A stretch of 64,000 nt of DNA from Spongilla lacustris (taxonomy: Eukaryota > Porifera > Demospongiae > Spongillida > Spongillidae). A program made the translations under genes and the position numbers. The stretch spans positions 4,976,087 to 5,040,086 of the forward strand of contig OX442436.1 in the NCBI GenBank assembly GCA_949361645.1, read 5' to 3'. Each line of letters opens with the position of its first letter. Within the stretch, counting starts at the first letter, position 1. The notes beneath the pieces were generated by a model. That model was given only the letters and a program-made list of their open reading frames with translations. It was not told the DNA's origin and ran no database searches. This document shows positions 46,101 to 61,100 of this stretch, in pieces.

Positions 46101-49100
46101 TGCACACAGCCCCTAAGCTCCTTAGCTACAGGTCCCCCCAATGTGCCCAGTTGACTGATTGGCACGTGGGGAGCTCCCGTGAGTGACGCTGGTCACCAGT
46201 TGGGAGTCCCTGGGACCATGCATATGCATTAGCACAGAATGAGCATTCATACAGCATTCAATACTGTTTACTTAGCAGTGATTCCCACCTGATATGAATG
46301 GTACAATGTTCCTACTGTGCTGCATATTCTTGTGTGTGGTATAGAATAGATTTTGGGCATGACAGTTAGTTTAGTGTATTTCAAGGTTAATAGGAGTTTT
46401 GGTAGCTTCCACTATTAAAAGGCTTGCTATCAGAGTTTATAAGGGAACCTGGGCGGAATGCTTAAAAAAAAAAAAAAAAATTACCTACGTTCCTCTTGTA
46501 CAGCTTATGATGTTAACATTTCCTCCCAGTTCCATCGCCACCTCAAAACCTCTTTCTGTCTCCTACTGCTGGTTCTCCATCTCAGCTGTCTGCTAGTTGG
46601 TCTGTACCCATACCTAGAAATGGTATCATCACTGGTTACTCTGTGTACTGCAACACTTCTGCTAATCAATCATATCCTGAGCAAGTGATTGGTCCAAATA
46701 TTCCTACCATCAGATCTGTAGTGAATGGGACAACACTGGCTGTTACACTCTCTGGACTCAACCCATACACACAATATAGCTGTTATGTGACTGCTAATAC
46801 ATCAGTGGGAGAAGGAAGCCCATCAGTCATACTCACTGTGCAAACTGGTCAATCAGGTAATATTAATGAATACACTTATTAACAAAAAGCATTATAGACC
46901 CTCTGCTTACCTTTTCATGGCAGTGATTCCCAATATCATTATGCAATTTGCTATGCTGTTCAAACTGTGCACTCACATATAAGTGAACTATTATATTTAC
47001 ACAATGTGGTGCAATGTGTACAATGTAAATGCGGCACATGGAATAATGAATAGCAATGACAGTTTGTTTTTTTTTTTCTTACATCCATAATCCATGTAGA
47101 TAAACAGCAACTTTTTTCTTTATCTTGTGGGCTATCAATGGTTACATGATTATTGTAAGGGTTTCTTGTTTCTTTCTATTATTTTAGCCATGGCTTGAAA
47201 TAAATGTTTGTAAGGGATGCCTCCTAAGAAAAAATGCCTAATACGAATATGTTATTACATGTTCATCTTGTGCAGTTTATATGATGTTGACATTTTCTCA
47301 CAGATCCATCATCACCTCAAAACTTCAATCTGTCTGCTGTTGCTGGTTCTCCATCCCAACTGTCTGCTAGTTGGTCTGTACCCATACCTAGGAATGGTAT
47401 CATCACTGGTTACTCTGTGTACTGCAACATTTCTGCTAATCAATCATATCCTGAGCAAGTGATTGGGTCAAATATTCCCACCATCAGATCTGTAGTGAAT
47501 GGGGCAACACTGGCTGTTACACTCTCTGGACTCAACTCATACACACAATATAGCTGTTATGTGACTGCTAATACATCAGTGGGAGAAGGAAGCCCATCAG
47601 TCATACTCACTGTGCAAACTGGTCAATCAGGTAATATCCATGAGTACATGTATTTATTTAATACATAACTGTAGCATTATATACACATTGCTTAATATTT
47701 CACAGCAGTGACTCCCGATAACATTATGCAATTTCCTAAAATCAAGTCAACTGTGTGCAAGCTTAAAAAGTGAACTAGTTGTGACTTAATAGTTTCGAGC
47801 AATGACATTTTTTTACAAGTCTTGTAGGTAAACATCAACCACCATTATAATTTTCTTGGCAACTATAATAAATGATAATAGTAAGGGTTGTTTATTGAGA
47901 GCAAAGGCCTTATTCAAGCCGGCATATAATTACACGATTTCCAATGCATTGCTAGTAGCACCTTCTCATAGCATATTCCTGCTCGGTTATATTTCCAGTT
48001 CCACCACCACCTCAAACCTTCACTCTGTCTGCTGTTGCTGGTTCTCCATCTCAACTGTCTGCTAGTTGGTCTGTACCCATACCTAGGAATGGTATCATCA
48101 CTGGTTACTCTGTGTACTGCAACACTTCTGCAAGTCAAGCATATCCTGAGCAAGTGATTGGTCCAAATATTCCCACCATCAGATCTGTAGTGAATGGGGC
48201 AACACTGGCTGTTACACTCACTGGACTCAACCCATACACACAATATAGCTGTTATGTGACTGCTAATACATCAGTGGGAGAAGGAAGCCCATCAGTCATA
48301 CTCACTGTGCAAACTAGTCAATCAGGTAAGATTCATCTGTACACTTATGTGATTGATTTAGAAAACAATGTATAATGTTTAGATGATATTCCCCCATTCT
48401 TAGTTAGAGCATGGGAAGCATATAGAGAATAGGGGCTTTGTCAAAGGTTAGCAGGTCAAGCCTGCCTCTCTGTCTGTAACCCTCCCCTCTAAACAAACTA
48501 TCCCCAAATTAGACTGTCTCTGTCTGGTTCCAGGTATATTATGCTGCTATGTATATAAATGGTGTTCTTGAGAAAGCAACCATTCAGTCTCATAGCCTGC
48601 CTATTGAGGACCTGAATATTGCTGACCCACCCACCACTCCACTTGTGCATTGATAGTACCTTGTACAATGATTTTCATGTCGTCATACATTGATCAATGT
48701 CTGGCGGCACCCTTTGGGCTTCTACCCTGACCAACCACATCAAATTTATGCATCTGGTTGCACCCAAGACGTGACCAGCATCACCCTTGGTCCCAGGTAG
48801 GTCAGCAGGGAGGGCCTACCACTACCATGACCACGCCATGGTAGTGGTACGTCTGGTCGCACCCAAGGCAAGCCAGTGCTACCTTCCAGATTTGGTCTAA
48901 TGGGTACACCCTGTCACAAGGTTGCCGCCTGACCCCTTTTGCAAAAGTGTTATCCATCAATTGTACAGATGCATAACAAGGGTTGAGGGAGCTCACAGCT
49001 AGAGATACATTTATCCATTAGCACAGAATGAACATTCATACAGTATTAAATACTGTTTACTTATCAGTGATTCCCACCTGATATGGATGGTACAATGTTC

Positions 49101-52100
49101 CTACTGTGCTTGCATATTCTTGTGTGTGGTATAGAATAGTTGTTGGGCATGACAGTTAGTTTAGTTTAATAGGAGTTTTGGTAGCTTACACTCTTAAAAG
49201 GCTTGCTATCAGAGTTTGTAAGGGGGAATGCTTAAAATAAAAACATATAATTACCTACGTTCCTCTTGTACAGCTTATGATGTTAACATTTCCTCCCAGT
49301 TCCATCACCACCTCAAAACCCCTTTCTGTCTCCTACTGCTGGTTCTCCATCTCAGCTGTATGCTAGTTGGTCTGTACCCATACCTAGGAATGGTATCATC
49401 ACTGGTTACTCTGTGTACTGCAACACTTCTGCAAGTCAAGCATATCCTGAGCAAGTGATTGGATCAAATATTCCCACCATCAGATCTGTAGTGAATGGGA
49501 CAACACTGGCTGTTACACTCACTGGACTAAACCCATACACACAATATAGCTGTTATGTGACTGCTAATACATCAGTGGGAGAAGGAAGCCCATCAATCAT
49601 ACTCACTGTGCAAACTGGTCAATCAGGTAATATATCCATATGTGTACACTTATTTACACTTTGCTTAACTTTCCAAAGCAGTGATTTCCTGTAAAATAAT
49701 TACTCAATTTACTACAATGCTCAAACTGCTTTTAAACTTAGATTTATGTTTCATTTATGTAGGTGCATATACTTTTGTGTGGCATAGAATGGTGTTTTGG
49801 TATGACAGATTAATTTGGTGTAATTCAAGGTAATTGAGAGTTTGGGTAACTTCTAGCCATGACTTGCAATAAATGTTTGTAAGTGATGTTTACTATGAAC
49901 AAATGCCTAATACAAATATGTAGATCTAATTGGGACAGATTGCGAGAAAAGGGACATAGCGCATATTATTAAAAAATGAAATAAAAATGTCATTATGTTT
50001 GAATTGGTATATAAACTTTCGAACGGTTAAAGCTATTAACGTCCTATTTTCGGCACTTTTTACTGCATCCTGAATTACATTTGGGGTGTTGAGCATGCTC
50101 AATGCCAGTATCGCGACGTACGATGCCCCAAGGGGTTCAAACTCACCATAACTTCCGGCAGGAATACTCGAATCTCTCCAAATTCAGCTAGTACATAGAG
50201 AGGTCCCTTATATTAGCTATTGGAATGTTCTGTTCGTTAATTTTTATGCCATCCGCTACGGAGATACAGTTGAACAAAGTATGTGCACGTTTTCGCGCTC
50301 GATTCGTGCTCGAATCCCGCCAATGATTTGGGCAAATCGCGTCCCACTCAATGTATGGGTAGGCAGTGGTTATATCATTGGCGCGATTCAAGCGGGAGAA
50401 CGTGCAAGTAGTTTGTTGAACTGTATCTCTATAACGAATGACATAATTATATAATTAATAAAATAGATAATGCTATAAACTGAATAATATGTTCAAAAAA
50501 CAAATTCTTAGGCAAATACACACAGAAAGATCAGTAGTCCATTGCATCGACCTACATGTCTGCCACGTGCAAGTAGTTTGTTCAACTGTATCTCTGTAAC
50601 GAATGACATAAAAAGTTAACTAACAGAACAATCCAATAGCTAAGGGACCTCTTTATGCAAGATTGAATTTGGAGCGATTTGAGTATTCCTGCCGAAGGTT
50701 ATAGCGAGTTTGAAACCCTTAGAGTATCGGGAGTCGCAATACGACATGGAGCATGTAATATGTACCTTACCGTAGAGAAATGGTGTAATATAAATGCCCG
50801 AAAATAGGAAGTTGGTAGCTTTAACCGTTCGAAAGTTATAACAATTCTAACGTAGTGCCATTTCTATAGCATTATTTTATCATTGCTAGCGGAACTTACC
50901 CAATTACACTTATATGCTGTTGAAATTTCCTTACAGTTCCATCTTCACCTCAAAACTTCACTCTGTTTCCTACTACTGGTTCTCCATCTCAACTGTCTGC
51001 TAGTTGGTCTGTACCCATACCTAGGAATGGTATCATCACTGGTTACTCTGTGTACTGCAACAATTCTGCTATTCAATCATATCCTGAGCAAGTGATTGGA
51101 TCAAATGTGCCCACCATTAGATCTGTAGTGAATGGGACAACACTGGCTGTTACACTGGCTGTTACACTCACTGGACTCAACCCATACACACAATATAGCT
51201 GCTATGTGACTGCTAATACTTCAGTGGGGGAAGGAAGCCCATCAGTCATACTCACTGTGACTGGTCAACCAGGTAATATTCATGTGTACATTATAACTGT
51301 AGCATTGAACACTTTGCTTAATATTTCACCGCAGTGACTCCCAATAACATTATGCAAATCAACTGTGTGCAAGTTTAAAAAGTGAACTAGTTGTGGCTTA
51401 ATAATTTCGAGCAATGACATTTTTTTACAAGCCTTGTAGATAAACATCAACCACCATTATATTTTACTTGGCAACTATAAATATTTAAATGATAATAGTA
51501 AGGGTTGTTTATTGAGGCCAAAGGCCTTATTCAAGCCGGCATATAATTACATGATTTCCAATGCATTGCTAGTAGCACCTTCTCATAGCGTATTCCTGCT
51601 CGGTTATATTTCCAGTTCCACCACCACCTCAAACCTTCACTCTGTCTGCTGTTGCTAGTTCTCCATCTCAACTGTCTGCTAGTTGGTCTGCACCCATATC
51701 TAGGAATGGTATCATCACTGGTTACTCTGTGTACTGTAACAATTCTATAAATCAATCATATCCTGAGCAAGTGATTGGTCCAAATATTCCCACCATCAAA
51801 TCTGTAGTGAATGGCACAACACTGGCTGTTACACTCACTGGGCTCAACCCATACACACAATATAGCTGCTATGTGACTGCTAATACATCAGTGGGAGAAG
51901 GAAGCCCATCAGTCATACTCACTGTGCAAACTGGTCAATCAGGTAATACTTATGTGATTGATTTAGAAACAATGTATAATGTTTAGATGATATTCCCCCA
52001 TTCTTAGTTAGAGCATGGGAAGCATATATAAAATAGGGGCTTTGTCAAAGGTTAGCAGATCAAGCCTGCCTCTCTGTCTGTAACCCTCCCCTCTAAACAA

Positions 52101-55100
52101 CCTGTCCCCAAATTAGACTGTCTCTGTCTGGTTCCAGGTATAGTATGCTGCTATGTATATAAATGGTGTTCTTGAGAAAGCAACCATTCAGTCTCATAGC
52201 CTGCCTATTGAGGACCTGAATATTGCTGACCCACCCACCACTCCACTTGTGCATTGATAGTACCTTGTACAATGATTTTCATGTCGTCATACATCAATGT
52301 CTGGCGGCACCCTTTGGGCTTCTACCCTGACCAACCACATCAAATTTATGCATCTGGTTGCACCCAAGACGTGACCAGCATCACCCTTGGTCCCAGGTAG
52401 GTCAGCAGGGAGGGCCTACCACTACCATGACCACGCCATGGTAGTGGTACGTCTGGTCACACCCAAGGCAAGCCAGCGCTAACTTCCAGATTTGGTCTTA
52501 TGGGTACACCCTGTCACAAGGTTGCCGCCTGACCCCTTTTGCAAAAGTGTTATCCATCAATTGTACAGATGCATAACAAGGGTTGAGGGAGCTCACAGCT
52601 AGAGATACATTTATCCATTAGCACAGAATGAACATTCATACAGCATTAAATACTGTTTACTTAGCAGTGATTCCCACCTGATATGGATGGTATTTACTAC
52701 AATGTTCCTACTGTGCTGCATATTCTTGTGTGTGGTATAGAATAGTTGTTGGGCATGACAGTTAGTTTAGTTTAATAGGAGTTTTGGTAGCTTACACTAT
52801 TAAAAGGCTTGCTATCAGAGTTTGTAAGGGAACCTGGGCGGAATGCTTAAAATAAAAACATATAATTACCTACGTTCCTCTTGTACAGCTTATGATTTTA
52901 ACATTTCCTCCCAGTTCCATCGCCACCTCAAAACCTCTTTCTGTCTCCTGTTGCTGGTTCTCCATCTCAGCTGTCTGCTAGTTGGTCTGTACCCATACCT
53001 AGGAATGGTATCATCACTGGTTACTCTGTGTATTGCAACACTTCTGCAAGTCAAGCATATCCTGAGCAAGTGATTGGATCCAATGTGCCCACCATTATAT
53101 CTATAGTGAATTGTGCAACACTGGCTGTTACACTCACTGGACTCAACCCATACACACAGTATAGTTGTTATGTGACTGCTAATACATCAGTAGGAGAGGG
53201 AAGCCCTTCAGTGATACTCACCGTGCAAACTGGTCAATCAGGTAATATTAATGCATACACTTATTAACAAAAAGCATTATAGACCCTCTGCTTACCTTTA
53301 CATGGCAGTGATTCCTTATATCATTATGCAATTTACTATACTGTTCAAACTGTGCACCCGCATATAAGTGAACTATTATATTTACACAATGTGGCACAAA
53401 GTGTCCAATGTGGCATATAGAATAATGTATAGCAATGACCGTTTTTTGTTTTTTTTTACAAGCGTGATCCTTGTAGATAAACAGCAACTTTTTTTCTTTT
53501 TCTTGCGGGCTATCAATGCTTACATGATTATTCTTATTTCTTTCTATTATTTTAGCCATGGCTTGCAATAAATGTTTGTAAGGGATGCCTCCTAGGAAAA
53601 AATGCCTAATACAAATATGTGATTACATGTTCATCTTGTGCAGTTTATATGATGTTGACATTTTCTCACAGATCCATCATCACCTCAAAACTTCACTCTG
53701 TCTCCTACTGCTGGTTCTTCATCTCAACTGTCTGCTAGTTGGTCTGTACCCATACCTAGGAATGGTATCATCACTGGTTACTCTGTGTACTGCAACACTT
53801 TTGCTATTCCATCATATCCTGAGCAAGCAATTGGATCAAATATTCCCACCATCAGATCTATAGTGAATGGGACAACACTGGCTGTTACAATCATGGGACT
53901 CAACCCATACACACAATATAGTTGTTATGTGACTGCTAATACATCAGTGGGAGAAGGAAGCCCATCAGTCATACTCACTGTGCAAACTGGTCAACCAGGT
54001 AATATTCATGAGTACATGTATTTATGTACTACATAACTGTAGCATTATATTCACTTTGCTTAATATTTCACAGCAGTGACTCCCAATAACATTATGCAAT
54101 TTCCTAAAATCAAGTCAACTGTGTGCAAGCTTAAAAAGTGAACTAGTTGTGACTTAATAGTTTCGAGCAATGACATTTTTTTACAAGCCTTGTAGGTAAA
54201 CATCAACCACCATTATATTTTTCTTGGCAACTATAATAAATGATAATAGTAAGGGTTGTTTATTGAGAGCAAAGGCCTTATTCAAGCCGGCATATAATTA
54301 CACGATTTTCAATGCATTGCAAGTAGCACTATCTCACAGCATATTCCTGCTCAGTTATACTTCCAGTTGCATCATCACTTCAAAACGTCACACTGTCTCC
54401 CGTTGCTGGTTCTCCATCTCAACTGTCTGCTAGTTGGTCTGCACCCACACCCAAGAATGGTATCATCACTTGTTACTCTGTGTACTGCAACACTTCTGCT
54501 AATCAAGCATATCCTGAGCAAGTGATTGGTCCCAATACTCCCACCATCATATCTGTAGTGAATGGGACAACATTGGCTATAACACTCACTGGACTCAATC
54601 CATACACACAGTATAGTTGTTATGTGACTGCTAATACATCAGCAGGAGAGGGAAGCCCTTCTGTGATTATCACTGCAAGAACTGTTGAAGGAGGTGTGCT
54701 AACTAATATGGCAAATATACACTTGTGCTAAATCAAGGCCATCATTAGAAATGCTTTTGACACAAATAATTTTATTAGCATTATTTAAGTTATTTGGAGT
54801 TAAATGCATTGTCATAATAATGTATATCATTTCTTTCAGATCCATCATCGCCTATAAATTTCACACTGTTTTCAGTTACTGGCACTCCAACATCTCTGTT
54901 TGCTAACTGGTCTGTACCCATACCAAAGAATGGAATCATCACTGCATACACTGTGTACTGTAACACCTCTGCCAGTCAAGCATATCCTGAGCAAGTGATT
55001 GGTCCAAATATTCCCACCATCAGATCTGTAGTGAATGGGACAACACTGGCTGTAACATTCAACACAGAACTCAACCCATACACACAGTATAGTTGTTATG

Positions 55101-58100
55101 TGACTGCTAATACATCAGCTAGAGAGGGAAGCCCTTCAGTTGTTGTCATGGCCAGAACTGTTGAAGATGGTGAGATTGAAATACCCAATATAAATAAATA
55201 TACAATGTGATCATCGTAATTAAGTTGCTTGTTTATATAGTAAGTGCTAACTGAGACAGGTCCAAACCAACTTATAAGCCTGCTGCTAAATTGGAGCATC
55301 TCTAGTTCACTCTGCTGCCATTGACCTGAAGGTAATCAATCAACTTAAGTTTTGCAATAAGCAATCATTACCTCAGGCAAAGCAGCAGAGAAGAGTAAAA
55401 TGCAGAACCACTTTTTAAATAATGTACCCTGTAAGGTTAGAGAATGGTTATGTATCTCTCTAAGTGCTTAGGTATTAGATGACTTATGAAAGTGCAGCCA
55501 AGAAGTTATAGCTGTATAATCATGTTATCAAAAATAGAGATTTTAAAATAACACCTATCCAGTAGTATATAACCTGTAGTCCAATCCTATATGATTATAT
55601 TTGCATGGTGAATTACATTTACCAACAGTAGCACATATATATGTAAATTACAATAATTGATTTAAATTCTACTTAACTCTGATCAGTTCCATCTACTCCT
55701 AACTTCACACTTTCACCTGTTCTTGGATTTCCAACTGCTCTTTTTGCTAACTGGTCTGTACCCATGTCAAAGAATGGAATCATCACTGCATACACTGTGT
55801 ATTGTAACACTTCTGCAAGTCAAGCATATCCTGAGCAAGTGATTGGTTCAAATATTCCCACCATCAGATCTGTAGTGAATGGGACAACACTGGCTGTAAC
55901 ATTCAACACAGGGCTCAACCCATACACACAGTATAGTTGTTATGTGACTGCTAATACAGCAGCAGGAGAAGGAAGCCCCTCTGCAATCATGACTTCCAGA
56001 ACTGTAGAAGGAGGTAAGCTAACAATCACTGCAAGTGATTTTATAATCTCTACTGAAAAAGTATGTCCTTTTAAAAAAAACCTGTAGTAAAAAGTGAAGT
56101 TAGTAAGCAATTAAGTATTCTCTTGTGTTTTATTTCAGCGCCATCCTCTCCAACAAGTTTCACTTTATTTTCTCTGTTGGGATACCCAAATGCACTCTCT
56201 GCCTACTGGATATTACCTGTACCAAAGAATGGAATCATCACTGGATACACTGTGTACTGTAACACCTCTGCAAGTCAAGCATATCCTGAGCAAGTGATTG
56301 GTCCAAATATTCCCACCATCAGATCTGTAGTGAATGGGACAACACTGGCTGTAACATTCAACACAGGACTCAACCCATACACACAGTATAGTTGTTATGT
56401 GACTGCTAATACGTCAGCAGGAGAGGGAAGCTCTTCAATCATACTCATTGTGCAAACTGCTCAATCTGGTAAACCCATACCTTTTTTATTACTTTTATTT
56501 CAATACTTCATGTAGCTATAACATACTGTCCTGTGTTTAGGCATGCATTGCAGTATAACATTCCAACGGACTTGAATACGTTGCACTGATATATTTATAT
56601 TTTGCAGTTCCATCATCACCTCAGAATATCAATCTGTCTCCTGTTGCTGGTTCTCCATCTCAACTGTCTGCTAGTTGGTCTGTACCCATACCTAGGAATG
56701 GTATCATCACTGGTTACTCTATGTACTGCAACACATCTGCAAGTCAAGCATATCCTGAGCAAGTGATTGGTCCAAATATTCCCACAATCAGATCTGTACT
56801 GAATGGGACAACACTGGCTGTAACACTCACTGGGCTCAACCCATACACACAGTATAGCTGCTTTGTGACTGCTAATACATCAGTGGGAGAAGGAAGCCCT
56901 TCTATAGTTCTAACAGCCAGGACAGTTGAAGGAGGTATGTTGTGCATTTCGACTGCATGTATGTATTAAGCCATACTGGTTTCCAGCCCCACCTGCCCCA
57001 TACAACCTCACTGCATACAACACCAGTTCATCTTCAATCACACTGAATTGGACACGCCCCCAGTTTCTCAATGGCATCATACTGTCATATGAGGTCATCT
57101 ACTACCCAGTGGGGGAGCAACAATGAGGCCACCATCATTAACACATCAAACACAACATTGACTATACATGGACTTGCCTTCTACACCTGGTACACATTTA
57201 AAGTGTGTGCTGTGACTGGAGGAGGAATGGGTAATTACAGTGACCCTGTTAGCCAGCGTACTTCAGAGGATGGTATGTCCTATAGAGTATGTTTTATATA
57301 TTCTGATTGACCTGCATATGGCCACACCCCTAGCCCCCTCCCCTCCCTTGAGTGTGAAGGCATATAATACCAGCTTCACCTCCATCATGGTTACCTGGCA
57401 TCCACCACAGTCCCCAAATGGCATCATCAGAGGTTACCAAGTGAACTACACTTCTTCAGAAGGGACCTGGACTACAGCTGTGGTTGACACTAATGTTACT
57501 AACAGCACTCTTCTCACTGGTCTATCTATTTACACTACCTACACCATCATTGTGAAGGCCAGGACGGTAACCCTTGGCAACAGTAGTGCTATTGTCATTG
57601 TGTCAACAAATGAAGATGGTAAGTTTCTATTTGCAGCTATAAGACATATGACATATGCTTCATCCCACAGTGCCTGGTACTCCTAATGCCCTGGTGTCCT
57701 CAGTGGTCAATTCATCAGTACTCTTTGTCTCATGGCAGGTGCCAACTGTGTCCAATGGAATTATTACTGGTTATATTCTGTATTATTCCATCAGTACCAC
57801 TGGCAATTGCACTGCAAGTGGAAACAGTCACGCTTTTTTTTCTGTACCAGGACAGACTGCATACAATGCAACGTTAAACAATCTGGTTCCATTTAGCATG
57901 TATGCCCTGTGTGTGCAAGCATCAATTAGGATTGGCTCTGGTGCTCTCTCCATGGCTGTAGTCATTACAACAGACCCAGACTCCTCCTCCCCTCCCACTA
58001 ACTTTACAGCCACCCCTCTCAACTCCACATCCATCAGGATAACATGGGGGTATCCAATGTCTCCACAAGGTCTCATAGCTGGGTACCAGATTGTGGGCAA

Positions 58101-61100
58101 TACCTCATTGCTGTTATACCCAGTGACCATTAACATCTCAACCAACAACACCTCACAACAGACCTACAGGTTTGGTGGCCTCATTCCAAATACAGCATAC
58201 TACTTTGCTGTGAGGGCATACGGCTATAATACCAGGCTAAATGTATCAACTCAAATATATGGAAGTTACTCTCAACAATTAGTTCTCAACACTTTACAAG
58301 ATAGTAAGACACACGTGTGTACATTACCTAATGAAATGATCTATATTCCATACAGTTCCTTCAATGCCTCTAAACTTCCAGCTCTCTGCAATCTCTTCCA
58401 CTGTCCTTATGGGCACCTGGGCACCTCCTACCACACCCAATGGGATTATAACAGTTTACACAATATACTGTACAGTATCACAGAACCAGACCTACCCTGA
58501 ACAGGTGCCAACTGGTGCTTCTAACTATACTGTCGTCAACATGACCAGTCAGACATTTCTATATCTAAGTGGCCTCCTACCATTCACCTTCTACCAGTGT
58601 TATGTCACTGCTAACACCAGTGCTGGGGAAGGAAGTACTTCAAATATCACCATATCACAAACCAGACAAGCAGGTAAACTATGTTATTGTGCTTGTTTAT
58701 AACAGAAATAAGCTGCACATACTCATCTTAATCAGTCTGTGGCACGCTGTTGTTGGTCCCAAACTAATCTATCGACTAATATTTGTCTTTTTCCAACATT
58801 AAAAACACTCACCTGAGCTCAATGAACTACATGTAGCTGATTTATCATATAGAGTATTTTTTTTATAAAAGTGGCAATGGCCTAAACAAGCAATGAACAT
58901 ACCTACTTGTGGAAAGAAGTTACCTTGTGCCAGATACAGGTATAGGGTGGAGTTTGGCATTGCATTTAACAAACTTAGGGTTTATTCACTGACACTTCAC
59001 GAACTTTAGCAATTTTTTTTAAATCTCATCGTACATATTACGACAACAAAATCAAAATCCTTTCAAGTGCTTTGTCACAACCCATAGTATAACATAGTAC
59101 AGTCTACTCAGTAGTGTGCTATAAAAACATGTTTCACAAACGTGCAAATCCACTGTGATGACTCAAGTACATGCCTTATTATGCATTCACATTCTTGATA
59201 CAATACTCCATTTTGTATCACTTTCTTCTAAGGATCTTAGAATAATGTTACATGTAGCACAAGTATTACTCTACAGTGTTCCTGTCCTCCTTGAACTATT
59301 CTTAACACTTGAAGCGTGATTGATGAGCCATTGGCACCAGGGGAACCTGTTGTGCTGGTTACTCCCCATGGTGGTATATATATAATTATAATTATAATTA
59401 TAATGTATTGAATAGCTATAGGGTGCCAAGATCAACTTCATGTCTTATAATAACTGTCAACTAACCTACTAACGATGTAGTCTATCTTGATTTATTTATA
59501 CCCACACCTTACCTACCTAGAGAACTTCATGTGAATATATTTTTGTTGAGGTATCAGACCATGCTTGTTATTGATGCCCAACAGTGGTATAATATGTAGA
59601 AAATAGAAAGCAATTGCATATACCATTCAAAAGGTTACCATTTCAAAAACAATCCATTTATGCAATTGTAAAAAATCCTGAGGTCCAAGAATTTTTAGAA
59701 GATCTGCTATTTGTCAGCAAGAAACCTAAAAATCGATCCTTATTTGTTAACCAGCCCTTTGTTTGTTCAATGCATGAACATCGTATGGGAAGGGCCAAGA
59801 ATGAAATTAATAAACTGACATACAGACACTAAGATAGGAATCATGTTCCAATTATAGATAGGTTATTCAGATTATTAGTGATTGAACTGTGAAAATTCAT
59901 TGTGAACATCATTTTCAGCTCCATCATCTCCAACAAACTTCTTGTTGTCTCCTGTTCCTGGCTCTCCAAGTGCCCTCTCTGCCAATTGGTCTGTACCCAT
60001 ACCAAGGAATGGAATCATCACTGCATACACTGTGTTCTGTAACACTTCTGCAAGTCAAGCATACCCTGAGCAAGTCATTGGTCCAAATATTCCGAACATC
60101 AAATCTGTAGTGAATGGGACAACACTGGCTGTAACATTCAACACAGGACTCAACCCATACACACAGTATAGTTGTTATGTGACTGCTAATACATCAGCAG
60201 GAGAGGGAAGCCCTTCTGTAATTGTCACTACAAGAACTGTTGAAGGAGGTGAGACAAGCAGTTATGTTCAGTTTTCAATAACATTGCATCAATAATTAAG
60301 ACATTTTTACATGTTGTCTCTTTAAAAAATGCTATATTGATTGGCACCAGCAACAGTTTATCATATGTATGGTACACTTGATCTCTATAAGTGAAAAGTA
60401 ATCATTTCAATACTTGCAATGTAGAATTAAATTATTTTTTCCAACATTGTTGGTATAGATTTTTAATACCTGCATCCCAAATCTTGTTTCACAATTTTAA
60501 TCCTCTTAGTACCATGAACAACTGCCATAAGTCTCAAACTAAGGACATAGTGGCATCACCTACTAAACTTCACCATAAAGTGGCCAATCTGGGCATGATG
60601 TGCATTAGCATATCACACAGCTACCTGAAGACAGACTTTGTAGTTCCCTTTGCAGTGACACCTGAGCATGTTTTGCAGTGGCTGTAGTTAACATAATGCA
60701 TTAGCAATGTGACCATTATTGTAGCTCAAAAAGTCCTAAGACTCCAATATCAGTTAACATCATAGATATTCTTTCATATTCTTTCATTTTCAGTTCCTAA
60801 TGGTGCTCCAGGCACAGTAGCAGCCATCACAGTGGCACCAACTTCAGTCAATGTCAGTTGGAATCAGCTACCCAATACTTCAAGGAATAGTATCATCAAA
60901 GCCTATGAAGTGGCATACACATGGCCCCTGGGTAATGGACAGCTTGCTACCAACTCTGTGAACACCAGTGGTGCCCAAAATCAGCTACTGCTAAATATGC
61001 TCCAGGAGTGTGTGCAGTACAGCATATCTGTGAGAGCTTACACCAGCCAAGGGCCTGGACCATATAGTGTACCAGTCCTTGATTCATCCCTAAACAGTGA

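Noticed and set aside
48802..48996. Minus-strand frame in the duplicated intron block
   Set aside because: Lies in a repeated, palindrome-containing block and has no recognised domain; the second copy at 52.4 kb has changes that do not preserve it.
59614..59832. 72-codon open frame in the long intron 20 of gene C
   Set aside because: No similarity recognised, no splice signals in a compatible phase; probably chance.
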